Part shown: piece after piece, positions 45,239-56,717 of the stretch | Position numbering within the stretch: the stretch's first letter is position 1 | Layout of the letters: every line of letters begins with the position of its first letter | Source: Collybiopsis luxurians FD-317 M1 | Lineage: Eukaryota > Basidiomycota > Agaricomycetes > Agaricales > Omphalotaceae | DNA length: 64,000 bases | Direction of reading: 5' to 3' | Assembly (NCBI GenBank): GCA_000827265.1 | Contig: KN834794.1 | Location: forward strand, 256,019-320,018 | Notes under the pieces: model-generated | Database searches by the model: none | Told to the model about the DNA's origin: nothing | The model's input: the letters and a program-made list of their open reading frames with translations, nothing else | Translations under genes and position numbers: made by a program

Positions 45239-48200
45239 GCAGATCTCCTACTCCACCAGAACTGGAACCAGATCCTGATCCATCTGACAGTGATAATTCT
45301 GATTTAGATTCTGACTCAGAAAGTGATGACAACATGTCCAAAGCTATAAAGGCATTCGATAAGGTAACAATTCTTAAAGCTGATGGATCTAACTGGGACA
45401 CATGGAAAACCTGAGTGGAATTGGCAGCCAAGTCTATTAAATATGGAGATTATCTGACATGGAATCCTCATGGGATTAGCCTAAGTGAAGATGATAGGAA
45501 ATCAACAGATGAGGACAAAGAAAAGGATAGTGATTTACTAAATGCTATCATTGGTAGGCTATTGGATGGAATTTTCTGAAGGTACAAACATCACATCTCC
45601 ACCCAAGTGTTGTGGAGAAACTTGCTGGAAGACTACAATTCCAAGAATGCGCTTGCTGAATCACATTTGCAATGACAACTCCACTCTCTTATATGCTATG
45701 ACCCTGCAAAGGTTAACACTCACCTTGACACTATGATAGAAATTCGGGACAACCTTGCAAAGAGGAGTATCAATATAACTGATGATATTTTTATTAACAC
45801 CATTATTGCCTCCATCCCAAAAATATTTCTACCAACAATCAATGCCCTGATTGTCGTATCCAAGAAAACAGATACCAAACTAACTCTGCAGGAGTTAACA
45901 TCAACAATATGTGCTGAAGCAATGGGGCATGTAAGGACAAATCAACCAGCCAAGAAGGAATCGGCAAACTATGCTGGTAACAATAATTGAGGATGAGGAA
46001 ATTTTCGAGGCTGAGGAAATAATAGAGGTAATTTCTGAGGTAATACCAGAGGCAGAGGTAATAGCAGAGGAGGAGGACCTAGTCAATCTGATAACTCCAC
46101 TTGCTATAATTGTGGAGGCAAAGGACATTTTGCTAGTCAATGTCCATTGCAGAAACAACAGAGAAACCAAGCATACCAGGCAAAGGAGACCAAAGGAGAA
46201 TCTCCAAAAGGTAAAAAGCCTAGTGACAGAAATTGGAGAACATCCAAAAACACAGAGGTCACTTCTTCATCTACAATTGAAGAAATTCCAGAATCATCAT
46301 GGGTAGCTGCTGAAATTTCAAAAGGGGAATCTGGACAAGTAATTTTTGACTTCTCTGACATTGCTAATTCTATGGCAGAAGCAGGACCTGCTATCCAAGC
46401 TTTAGAACAACTAGAGGAGCATGAAGCCAGTCACAAAGAAATGGCACACTCTGTTTCTCATAGCTATGGAGCCATCTTGTTTAACTCCGGATGCTCTTCC
46501 CATATGACACCCCTTGGTGATGAATTGAAAAATTGCAGACTTACCTATACTAGGACCATTCAAGCAGCAAATGGTGAAACTTTCACAGCCAACATATCTG
46601 GTACGCTTCACCTTGATCTCCCCATAAATCATAAGGGCATGGTAAAACCCTTAATGCTATACAACACCTTACTATGCCCTAACACCCCAAACACTCTCAT
46701 CTCATTGGGGAAACTTGATGATGCAGGATATACTATCCATATTGAAAATGGCATTATGGAGATTATAGACAAACAAGGGGAGCAAGTGGGAATGATTCCC
46801 AAAGTCGATGGACTATATCAAATCCGTCCCACAGAGTATGCCTATGCAACCAAAGCTGACAGACAGGTTTCACTCTATGAAGCCCATTGCATTTCTGGAC
46901 ATCAGAATTATGCTTATGTGAAGCATATGTTCCAGAAAAACCAGGTTCGTGGGATCAAACTGAATCCCAAACAGATGGATGAACCAGAATGCCGTGCTTG
47001 TATGCTAGCCAAAGCTACAAGATTTCCTATTGCCAAAATCAGATCATCCCCCTGTGCAGAAAATTTTGGTGATATTTTTCATATGGATGTTTGGGGACCA
47101 GCTTCTGTTCGTACCATAAATCACAGCACTTATGCACTTACCATTGTGGATGAAGCCACCATATGGTTGGAGGAACCTTTGCTTAAAAGCAAAGATGAAG
47201 CATTTACTCAGTATGTTATCCTCCAAACCAGTCTTCAAACTCAATACGGCACTACTGTCAAAATTCTTCACTCTGATTGAGGAGGAGAATTTCTCAGCAA
47301 TGAATTTACTGCATACTTGGAACAACTAGGCACCAGACAGAGGTTAACAGTTCATGACACTCCGGAACATAATGGAATTGCTGAACGGACCCATCGGACA
47401 TTGCTTAATGCAGTCCGAAGCATTATGATTTCATCAGGACTCCCAAAATGGCTATGGGGTTTTATGATGCGCTATGCTGTCTATGTCTGGAATAGGACAC
47501 CAAAGAAAGCCATAGGAATGGCTACCCCATTTGAAAAACAGTTTAGTAAAGTTCCAGATATTTCTAACTTTCACATTTTTGGCAGTACAGTTTATGTTAA
47601 AAGGGAAGTCAGCCCTGGAAAATTGGAACCACAGGCACATGAAGGACAATGGATAGGTATTGACACAGAGTCAGAAGGACACTATATCTATTGGCCAGAA
47701 AGAAAAATGGTAACAACTGAATGAAATGTAGTATTCTCTGACAGGCAGATCCAACTTGTTGAAGGGGAGGATGGAAATTTGGGAAATTTGGAAACATCAA
47801 TCACCAAGTTGGAACAGCCTGTTATACCAGTTCCAGCTGAAATAGCAGAACCCATTCCACCAGAGGAAATTACTGGTAAATGAACCAGAAGACCTACCCA
47901 GAAGGTCAGGGAAATTATTGAAGGAAATGCCGAGGAAAACAGGGAACTTTGTCATTTAACAGCATCCCTTGCACAGGTAACATCAGAAATAGAGTCTGAT
48001 CCTTTATCAGTTGCAGAAGCCATGCAACATCCAGATTGGCCCAAATGGTTGGAAGCCATGAAGGAAGAAATTTCCAGACTCCAACAGCAGGGAACTTATG
48101 ATATTGTTATTCCACCTGACGATGCAAACATTCTCACATCCAAATGGGTTTTTAGGACTAAAAAGGATGAAACTGGAAAAGTCATTGGCCATAGAGTCAG

Positions 48201-49559
48201 ACTAGTGGTACGAGGATTTAATCAAATCCCAGATGTTGATTATTTCCCAGATGAGACTTTTGCATCTGTTGCCAAATTAGCATCAGCCTGTGCTATCCTT
48301 AGCATAGCAGCCGAAAAGAATATGGTCATTCATCAAATGGATGTAAAATTGGCATACCTTTATGGGAAATTGGATGATAATGAAAGGATCTTCATGAAGG
48401 CACCACCAGGAATAAATATAGGTGTTAAACCAGGACAAGTGCTTTGCCTCAAATTGTCATTATATGGTCTTAAACAAGCTGGTAGATGATGGTACCAGTG
48501 ATTCAGGGAAATCATGACAAAAATAGGATTTAAAAGGTCTGATTTTGATCATGCTGTATTCTATCGCACAGATCCCTTCAGCATCATCTTTATTCATGTT
48601 GACAACATGACATTGGTCACCAAAAATCTATCTATCATGGAGCAGCTGAAAAGGGATATAAAGAATATAATTGAAGTGGTCAATTCAGGAGCTATTCATT
48701 GGCTACTTGGGATAGAGATTCGCAGATCTCTTCATTCAAAATCCATTCATCTATCACAGCAATCATACATTGATGCCATTCTCTCTTGATATGGATTTTC
48801 TGATATAAACCCCTCACTATTCCATTCGACCCTCATGTCCATCTTACAAAAGACCAAATGCCAACCACAGTTGAGGAAATCACCCAAATGTGCAACAAAC
48901 CCTACAGAGAAGCTCTTGGTGCATTGCAGTATCTCTCAGTCGCTACTTGACCAGACATCACCTATGCAGTGTCTATCCTAGCACACTTTTCCCAGAACCC
49001 TGGCATTGTGCATTGGAATGCTTTAAAGTGTGTATATGCATATTTGAAGTCCACAAGAGACATATGGCTTACCTTTGGAGGGAAACAGGAGGATATTACA
49101 GGATATTCAGATGCAGATGGAATGTCACAGGAAGACAGGCATGCGATCTCAGGATATGTGTTTATGCTCAATGGAGGAGCAGTTTCATGGTCATCAAAAA
49201 GGCAGGATACAATTTCTTTATCCACTACAGAAGCGGAGTATATCACTCTCACCCATGCAGCAAAAGAAGCAATTTGGTTTAGGAACCTTTTATCAGAATT
49301 TTTTGGTTCTATCACAACTCCTATTCCTATTCTTTCAGACAATCAGTCCGCTATTGCCTTGGCCAAAGATGATCGGTTCCATGCCTGGACCAAACACATT
49401 GATATTCGCTATCACTTTATTCAGTATGTAATTGAAGAAGGCAAAATACGTTTAACGTATTGTCCTACTGAGGATATGACAGCAGATATCTTCACCAAAG
49501 CCTTACCTTCTCTAAAGGCCAAACACTTTGCTACATCCATGGGACTCACAAAGGTTTGA
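44749..49559 (+). pseudogene. copia gag-pol, closed by 14 TGA codons and one frameshift
   Basis: From 44749 the frame encodes gag (proline-rich start, acidic Asp/Ser stretch at about 45260-45330), a zinc knuckle CYNCGGKGHFASQCP (about 46100), a protease site FNSGCSSHMT (about 46480), integrase (FHMDVWGP, ILHSD, HNGIAERTHR), reverse transcriptase (WVFRTKKDETGKVIGHRVRL, QMDVKLAYL, HVDNM at about 48600) and RNase H (SLSTTEAEY, SDNQSAIALA, KHIDIRYHF). In-frame stops are TGA at 45412, 45577, 45673, 45988, 45994, 46012, 46036, 47278, 47722, 47881, 48487, 48499, 48787 and 48948, mostly where Arg is expected; no TAA or TAG. A one-base shift lies near 48825. Two active-site Asp are replaced by Asn. 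Not functional by itself. Confidence 0.93.
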
Positions 49560-49566
49560 AGGGGAG

Positions 49567-49973
49567 TATTAGATTATTATTAGGTATTCACAAGGTACAA
49601 TTGGATATATCTATCTATGGAACACTTTCTCGTAATTGTACTATACTTATATTTATGTTCCCTTGCTATCTCACACTGTTCTATCTTTAGTAGTAATGTA
49701 CTTATATCTCATCTCACCATCCCATCTCAGTTCTCATGGTTCCTATCACATATACCCATTCTCATGTACTAGTTCTCATGATACTTAGTTACATGTTCTC
49801 ATCTATCTTTTATCCAGCCAATGGTTGACTACATATAACATTGTGTACTTGTATATAAAGCCACCTACATACACAAACAATCTAGTGGCACTTTTTCCCC
49901 CCTTTGATCTGTGTGATCAACTTAGTGCTGTGTGCACTTCAGCTAATTCATTCTCAAGTCCTAACCTCTAATA
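49567..49973 (+). repeat. 3' LTR of Ty1/copia element
   Basis: 407 bp, TATTAG to CTAATA, followed by target duplication CTTAC. About 1.2 percent different from the 5' LTR by direct reading. Confidence 0.92.
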
Positions 49974-49978
49974 CTTAC

Positions 49979-52740
49979 CTTTTCATTTTCTTATCCAAAA
50001 CTGGGGAGTCAATTCTGTCGGACACCGGGACTTGAGAGACAGGATAAATCAAACCACATGGTGCCAAAAGATCCCTGAAGGTTTTGGTTTTATTATGACA
50101 TCTTATAGAAGCCCTTCCTTATCCAATAGATGTTAGTTTAAATCACAGCTCTTCCTCTTCCTTACGCATATCCGAGGTAAGCAAATACTCAATGCATCAT
50201 GCTGAGTACGCAAAGCTATGCCGGGTGTATCATGTATGCCTGCATATTATCTGTTGCCCTATACTAAAGTGTAAGCACTCCGTAGCTGTACAGAGACCTT
50301 CCTGGTAATAAAAATAGTTTCCCTAGATATCTCATCTTAAAACTGCCGTGATTCTAGCCGACTAATCTTTTGCTCATGTTATTGGTGTATCGGCGGACCT
50401 ATCTTGATGTTGATTTTTATGTTCCATATTTCTGAGCTCCAAGGCTGAGACTACTTTAATGACATGCAGAATAAAGAGATTTCAATGAATTGGACAGCGT
50501 GTGTGTGGAAATGGAATACCTTAAATATCATATGGTAACAATGCTTCAGAAATGGTGACACTCTTGATCTGAGTGCGTTTCAGGAAGAAACTGAAGTCAA
50601 GGAATGGACAATAGTAATAGCAATTCTGCTCAAGAAATGAATGTTACATTCAGTCTCAGCTCTAGTATTCGAAAGCGAAAAGGCTTGTCTGAGTCAAAAG
50701 AGATCTAGAGAGGCTTTTCTCTTCGTTTCCCAGATTACAAGCCGGTGCCATTCTGGCCCCATGCTTATTACATATATATTTTCCCACCTCTGGGAACGGA
50801 AACTTATCATATAGAAGAGAGACATGACAGGGAGGGCTGTGTACTTTATCCAAGCCTTCAAGTGGTTTTAATGAAGCTATAAAAGCGAGTGTCTGATCTG
50901 GATTCTTGCTATCTGAGCGAGTACGGCTTACCAATATTTGGTTTCTGTCATAAAAATTCGACAGATTAGACAAGCAATGGATTGAGGTATATGCGTACAT
51001 TTAACATTGAATAACTCGGATCCAGACTTTGCACATGACCCTACTCACGTCCAACTCTAAGTCGTTCTGCGCTCTCCTTCGGGCTTATAATTCTGATAAT
51101 GACACCATGATCAGGTAAGGTAAGGCAAGGTAAGGTTTATTACCGGCCTGGGACCAAGAAGATACGCCGGGGCACGAGCAATCAGATCAGTTTATCTACT
51201 ATTACACAGTCCTCCTCGGGACCCACTAATTGCAGTCCAGACGAGCTCTCAGGAATTGTTGTTATGAATGAGTTTCCGAACTGTCAGAACTTAAAGACTA
51301 CTGGAAGAATTCATTGTAAAGATTATGCAAGGGATAGGCAAGCTTATTTCCGGTGGCAATAAGATCACCCAAAAGCGATTATCTCGGGTGTTTACACTGA
51401 TCTGCTAGTCATCGGTTCTATTCAAGTTGAAAGGTTCCAGCTGATTTACAGCCGTTTGCAAAAAGTTTTGTCCCTTCGAGTTTTCAACAGCTGTTTGTTT
51501 GTGTTTCCAATATTTCTATTAAGCTCCGCATCGTCTCATTTGTACGCGCACTACGACAGATCAAAAATTTTGCATCCGAAATTACCGAAATTTTGTATTG
51601 AAAATAAAACTTTCTCTCGAAAAATTATTAGGAATACAATTCCTTTTATGCTCGAAAATTGTATTTAGAAAAGTAAAAATTTCAAGGAAAATTGTGATAA
51701 ATTTCGCCAGGAAAACCTACTGTTTACGTGCAACTTGTTGCATGTTCCATCAATATGGGGAATCCAGGATCTGAGCATCCAATTGGGAGCGTTCTTTGAA
51801 GCGGCTGTGGGAGCAGGGTGCTCATGACCTTCAGCGAGACCAGGCACTTCAGTGTTGGTCAAGAGAATATTCATACCTACCAATAGTCACAACGAGAATC
51901 AAGCACATTAGATCATCCACAAGAAAATAGATTTGTTTTACCCTTGCTGCGCAACGTAATTAAGACCATGCATGCATGAGAAGTTTAGCATAAGTGCGCA
52001 GTTAACTTAGCCATGAGAGCCGCCCCGTTGTAAGGATATATACCTTCCCAGGGTAGCCTGCTATGACTAAAGGAACATGATGGAGGAACCAGTGACTGAA
52101 CAGATCCTACAGTGGGAAATTTAGCTGGCAAAAGCAAGTACGCTGCGACGCTACTATCCCAGAAAGCAAACAGTATCCTTCAAACTATTTCCTACTTCCC
52201 TATAACTGGGCCGCGGGCCCGCAAGACGATTTCCGATGTATATGACCGTCGAGGCAAGCGTCGAAGCCTCGGGACATTCGTTCCATTGAATTCCAGTTGA
52301 GCAAGGATTATAACTTAAAACCAAAGGGGCAGTGACTGCGCATGTCAATTCGTTTTCAGGCGCCCAAAGGAGTCGTACTGCAAAGGATCCAAAGGGGAAA
52401 TGCAGTTAGGGGTTAGGGGTTAGCACACAGAAAGAAGTGAAGGGCCGTTTTCTTGAAGGAAATGAGGAACTGCCACTGTATTGCTCCGAGACTCTAGGGG
52501 TAAGCTTTCGTTTGAAGTAATTACAGTGGTGAACCTGAGCTTGAACAGCAGGATATTACTTGGACCATACTCAGCCCAATCTTCTGTTAGCCAAATAGTT
52601 CAACTTCAAAGCTTGAGGCCAGGGGTTCACTCCAGTAAGGTCTGAAGGTGGCATACCAGTAATAAGGATTTATACCGCTACTAGTAGGCCAGATCTGTCA
52701 CTTTTCCCAAGATGGATGGCTTGAGATTGCTCTACTCATA
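49979..52740. other. Gene-poor region upstream of the terpene synthase, before the insertion
   Basis: The first bases after the insertion are what originally lay upstream of the terpene synthase. No supported gene. A minus-strand frame at 50662-51000 (112 codons) and one at 51665-51883 look protein-like but match no family I know. A short GGTAAGGTAAGGCAAGGTAAGG-like run lies at about 51115-51137. Confidence 0.4.
52578..52640 (+). repeat. tRNA-like relic
   Basis: TTAGCCAAATAGTTCA resembles an A-box region and GGGGTTCACTCC a B-box, about 35 nt apart. No full cloverleaf; probably a decayed tRNA or SINE head. Confidence 0.25.
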
Positions 52741-52743
52741 GTT

Positions 52744-53600
52744 CTCGCCACTAAATAACCTTTCAATTTCCAGGTATGTAATCATTAACAAGAAATTTGT
52801 ACCAGCTGAATGGTGGTCAAAGGATGAGGCACGGACAGTAGAATGATAGTAGCTGAGGCTTGTATGTAGCTGAATTCCGCGGTCATGTGGAAATACTTGA
52901 AGTGCTATGATGTTGACATTGACATGTTCCTCGTACTTGACAGGACTATAATTCAGAAGAGCAGGGCGATTAAAGAGTATGGGACAATTCAGCAACCTAC
53001 TAATACCCACTACGTGTATTTCTTGTATCTACTTGGCGGGTCTAACTTTAACCTCAGGTTCAAGTTTAGGCTTGGCAGGTTCACGCACTGAGCTGAACTA
53101 CGGCAGCACTGCTACTAGCAGTACCTCCCTTCTGTGAGTCAAGCTTGCCTGTCGCCACCGCTTGAGTCAAGCTGTTTCCTGCCATTGGCGGATATCTATC
53201 AAACCATGTATATTGTCTTCCTCGCATATTTCTTTTGAGCTCCAATTATCTAGCTGAAACCCTCCGGCCAAGTAAAACATTCTTCAAACATCTTCCAGAT
53301 TCATTCCAGTTAGATTCACTTCTGTTTAGTCCAGAAGAGAATGGTCTTTGCTGACTTGAATGTGAAGAAGTGGCTCCTTCCCCTCGTGTTATGGAGGGCG
53401 GTTACCAGAACATGACACAGATTGGCAACTGTAGACTCGGAGGAATTGCAGAAAGAAAGGTGCTGCACATGTAAATTCAACCAAAAACTTTTTCCTCATA
53501 TTGCGACCAAATAGCCTTCTCAGTACATAATTGTTAACAAAAATTCATAGCAGCTGAAAGGTGGTCGAATAGCGAGGCACGGACAGTAGAATTCCCGCTA
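52744..53600 (+). repeat. Diverged duplicate of flanking promoter-like DNA
   Basis: Three blocks: 52744-52850 (repeated at 53503-53600), 52865-53390 (repeated at 54420-54990, upstream of the oxygenase) and 53396-53498 (like the GH43 copy 2 promoter at 39671-39775). None carries a gene here. Confidence 0.7.
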
Positions 53601-54419
53601 CATCTTTAGGGTAGAGGGTCTTTGTCCGTAACCATGGCAAAAATGGCCCAGTCGCGTCACGTTTCACCCAAACTCGACTCAGCGCTAACTAGTACAACTC
53701 CCGATGTTCGCTAATCCTCTCTTTTCCCATTCATCGTGCTTTTTATCACTATAGATGAAGATTTTTTTTGCATTAATGCCAAAGCATATACCTTAGCTAT
53801 TGTTTGATCTATTATAATGCCCCCATTGTCTTTGTCTGTAATCCACAGCACCCTTTTTGACCAATCATGAGTGGGGTTCGAACCTTAATGTTTTTACTTG
53901 AAAACTATAAAATCTGCGGATGTGCAAAGCTTCATTGATTGAGTATGACCGGACTTCAAATGGAGCAATACTGGTTTGCTCTTCTCCACCATCTCTTCAC
54001 AGGCCAATGCTTTTACACTTAGAGCGCTCATGAAACGGAGGTGTGCACAGTAATTTCTGCCAATTTTGAATCTGATGGTATATCTTCCCTTGCACACGGT
54101 ATTGGTCAAGCTGTTTTGGACGCAAAATCTGCTGAAGTATCAACTGAACATCTTCCCGTGATTTTATAGCTTAAATTGTCAGGAAGGTGGTTCTCGTGGA
54201 GGTTCTCGATGGTGGATATATGAGTGGACATCATTTGAAGTTTATAAATAGCATGTATAAAAATTCATACAATGCTTTATGCGTTAATAAGATTGTTGAT
54301 GGGTACGGGGCTTGCACGAGAAGCAGTTCAGGATCTCGAGGCAAAGGCATGGTGCCACATGCGCGAGAGGTAGCGGGCTTTGCCGTGCAAGACGGCGCTA
54401 GCGTGGTTATGATAGTAAT

Positions 54420-55086
54420 TCAGGCTGATATAGCCGATTTCCGCGGTCACGTGGAATTACTTGAAATGCGTTAATATGGACGCGTTCCTCATTCTCAACA
54501 GGACTCTAATTCAGAAGACGAGGGCGAGTAAAATGTACAGAAATTACAGTACTTCAGTAACCCACTAATACCCACATCCGTGTATTTTTGGTATCTACTC
54601 AGCGGGGGTGGGGGCTAGGGTTCGAGACTCAACAAATGCTGAACCAAACCTCGAAGTTCAGATTCAGGTCCAAGATCAACAAAAATGGCAGGTTCGTGCA
54701 CCGTGCCGAACCGCCGTAACACTACTCGTACCTTCCATACTCACCTCCCGCTCCCGCTTTAGCTCAGCTGTTCCCTGCCATTGGCGGAGCAGTGCATTTA
54801 TCTATCGGATGATCTGGTCTTTCCCGCATATATATTTTGAGCTCCGATTATCCGGCTAGGATCTTCCGGCCTAGTGAAACTTCCACCATACATCTTCAAG
54901 ATTGATTCCAGCTTGATTCAATCTGGAAGAGAACAGTTCTAGCCGAGGACGACTAACAATTCAAAGTTAGCTGAGTCCCTTCCGCTCGATCTTTCCCTGT
55001 GCGGGATGCCCTAGCCTTAAAATCCTCAACGAATCAACTTCTTCCTGGGTCTTTATCTGTCTCTACAGCTATCTTCTCTTTCCAAG
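54420..55086 (+). promoter_or_regulatory. Promoter region of the 2OG oxygenase, present in two copies
   Basis: Immediately upstream of the oxygenase start. Shared with 52865-53390 are ATTCCGCGGTCA.GTGGAA, CCCACTAATACCCAC-like, CTGCCATTGGCGGA and TTTTGAGCTCC.ATTATC blocks. The copy next to the gene keeps more CpG sites than the orphan copy. Confidence 0.6.
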
Positions 55087-56328
55087 ATGGTTCAATTGCC
55101 TTCCTCTCTGCCTACAGTCGACTTTGCCAAGTTCGGTGATGGTTCTTCACAGGTATGAAAGGGTGTAATGAAGTTCTCTAAGAACCACTCAACTCCACCT
55201 TGGCAGGAGGCTCGCGAAATTGGACGACAACTCTTCACTGCTTGCCGCGAGGTAGGCTTTGCATACCTTATCAACACCGGAATACCGCAAGAGCAAGTCG
55301 ATGGGATGTTCAGCTGGGTGTGTATTGCCACGACGATGAGAATCTATACTGTATGGTATCACTCTAACAAACGTTTCTCTTCAAGTCTGGAAAACTATTT
55401 ACTCTGCCAATGGAGACAAAGATGAAAGCACCACATCCGCCAGAAGGGCGGAAGGACCGGGGGTACAGCGGCGTACGTGCGCCTCCTCAGAATGATAGTT
55501 GGAGATGTCCGCTGAAATCTTTGAATAGATTGGGCGGGAACAAGTCTCACAAATGGTCTTCGACGCCGAAGAACTAAAAGCCATTCGACATGGTAAATTC
55601 CCAGACTTCAAAGAGTTTTTCGAAATCGGCAATGAATCTTCGAAACGTATTCAGAATATCTGGATTCCTGAGGACGATTTTCCGGGCTTCAGGGCTTATG
55701 CAGTCAACTTCTTTAATACTTGCCGTGAATTTCAAGTATCAAAGCTCCTTCCCGCCTTGGCCATAGGCATGGACCTCCCAAAGGATTTCTTCCTTCATTA
55801 TCATGAAGATGCCGAGAACAAGGTGAGGTTGCTGCATTATCCAGAGGCTCCGACCAGTGTATTTGAGAGTGGAGAGAAGGGGAGAATTGCCGCACATACA
55901 GATTTTGGTACTGGAACGTTGTTGTTTCAGGATGATTGTGGAGGATTGGAAGTGGACAGCCCCTCGAATCCGGGAGAGTTCATGCCTGTTCCCCCGGTTC
56001 CGGGCACGGTACTGTTTAACATTGGTGACTTTCTGATGCGGTGGTCGAACGATACTTTAAAATCTACTCTCCACCGCGTTCGTGCACCTCCGAGGAAAGA
56101 TGGTGATAATGGTGTTACGAAGGAAAGATTTTCGATTGCGTATGTACGTACTGTTTCACTGATAACCTTTTTTTCCGTTTGTCATGACCTCTCGAACAGT
56201 TCACGGTTGCCGATCGGGACAAGACTGTTGAGTGTCTGCCAGGATGCTTTGGCCCTGATAAGCCGAAGAAGTACGAGCCTATTAAAGCAGGAGAATATTT
56301 AAATATGAGACTTAATGCGCTCTATTGA
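55087..56328 (+). CDS. 2-oxoglutarate/Fe(II)-dependent oxygenase, isopenicillin-N-synthase-like
   Basis: Start MVQLPSSLPTVDFAKFGDGS at 55087, the usual N-terminal DIOX_N strand; after an intron EAREIGRQLFTACREVGFAY. Further exons give GKLFTLPMETKMKAPHPPEG and a long exon (about 55534-56143). Fe(II) ligands are His and Asp of AAHTDFGTGTLLFQDD (about 55890) and His of STLHRV (about 56075); the 2-oxoglutarate-binding Arg-x-Ser is RFSIAY (about 56130). The last exon, from about 56203, reads ADRDKTVECLPGCFGPDKPK and ends at 56328. About 345 aa, cytosolic, apparently intact. In fungi such enzymes hydroxylate, desaturate or cyclise small molecules; the substrate is unknown. Confidence 0.9.
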
Positions 56329-56717
56329 TTCTCTGTTTACTTTACTGCTACTACTTATGTATCTTGGACGGACTCCGTATTTCCATGTTTCAAATAGTGG
56401 GAAGTCTGAGGAGAGAGTGCATGCGGGGCTCCAGGCAACTCGAACACGGAATCATACCGTCTGCCAAATTGGTGAACGCACGTCATTTTCTTTTTTTTTT
56501 TTTAGCCCTACTTAGCTTCCCTAAAAAAAGCAAGAACATTTCAAGTTCGTAGCTCACAAACAGCAGCAGATGTAGACGGAACACTTTCTTGTATTATATT
56601 GGTAGACCGCCCAGAACGTAAGTTATGAGAACCAGGAAAGACGAAAGCTACATGATAAAAAAGCTACAGTATGCATAAGGAGTCATCACAGAAATATCAT
56701 TCAATATAAGGGATAGG
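56329..56717. other. Spacer between convergent genes
   Basis: About 390 bp including a T run at about 56490-56503. No coding signal. Confidence 0.5.

Larger units (their letters stand above)
43617..49973 (+). mobile_element. Ty1/copia LTR retrotransposon, coding region inactivated
   Basis: Element with 407-bp LTRs, 5-bp duplication CTTAC at both ends (43612-43616, 49974-49978), primer site after the 5' LTR and a polypurine tract GAAGGGGAG just before the 3' LTR at 49567. Domain order gag, zinc knuckle, protease, integrase, reverse transcriptase, RNase H is that of copia. The length includes a gap-flanking duplication, so the true size is nearer 5.7 kb. Same strand as the neighbouring GH43 genes, opposite to the terpene synthase. 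Confidence 0.95.

Noticed and set aside
45412..48950. TGA read as an amino acid (recoding) in the copia frame
   Set aside because: TGA serves as a normal stop in neighbouring genes (GH43 copy 1, 2OG oxygenase, MFS transporter), and a frameshift also breaks the element.
52398..52425. Telomere-like TTAGGGG repeats
   Set aside because: Only two units, with four G instead of three, inside ordinary sequence; not a telomere.
53873..53884. tRNA B-box-like GGGGTTCGAACC
   Set aside because: Near-palindromic, with no A-box or foldable cloverleaf at a suitable distance on either strand.
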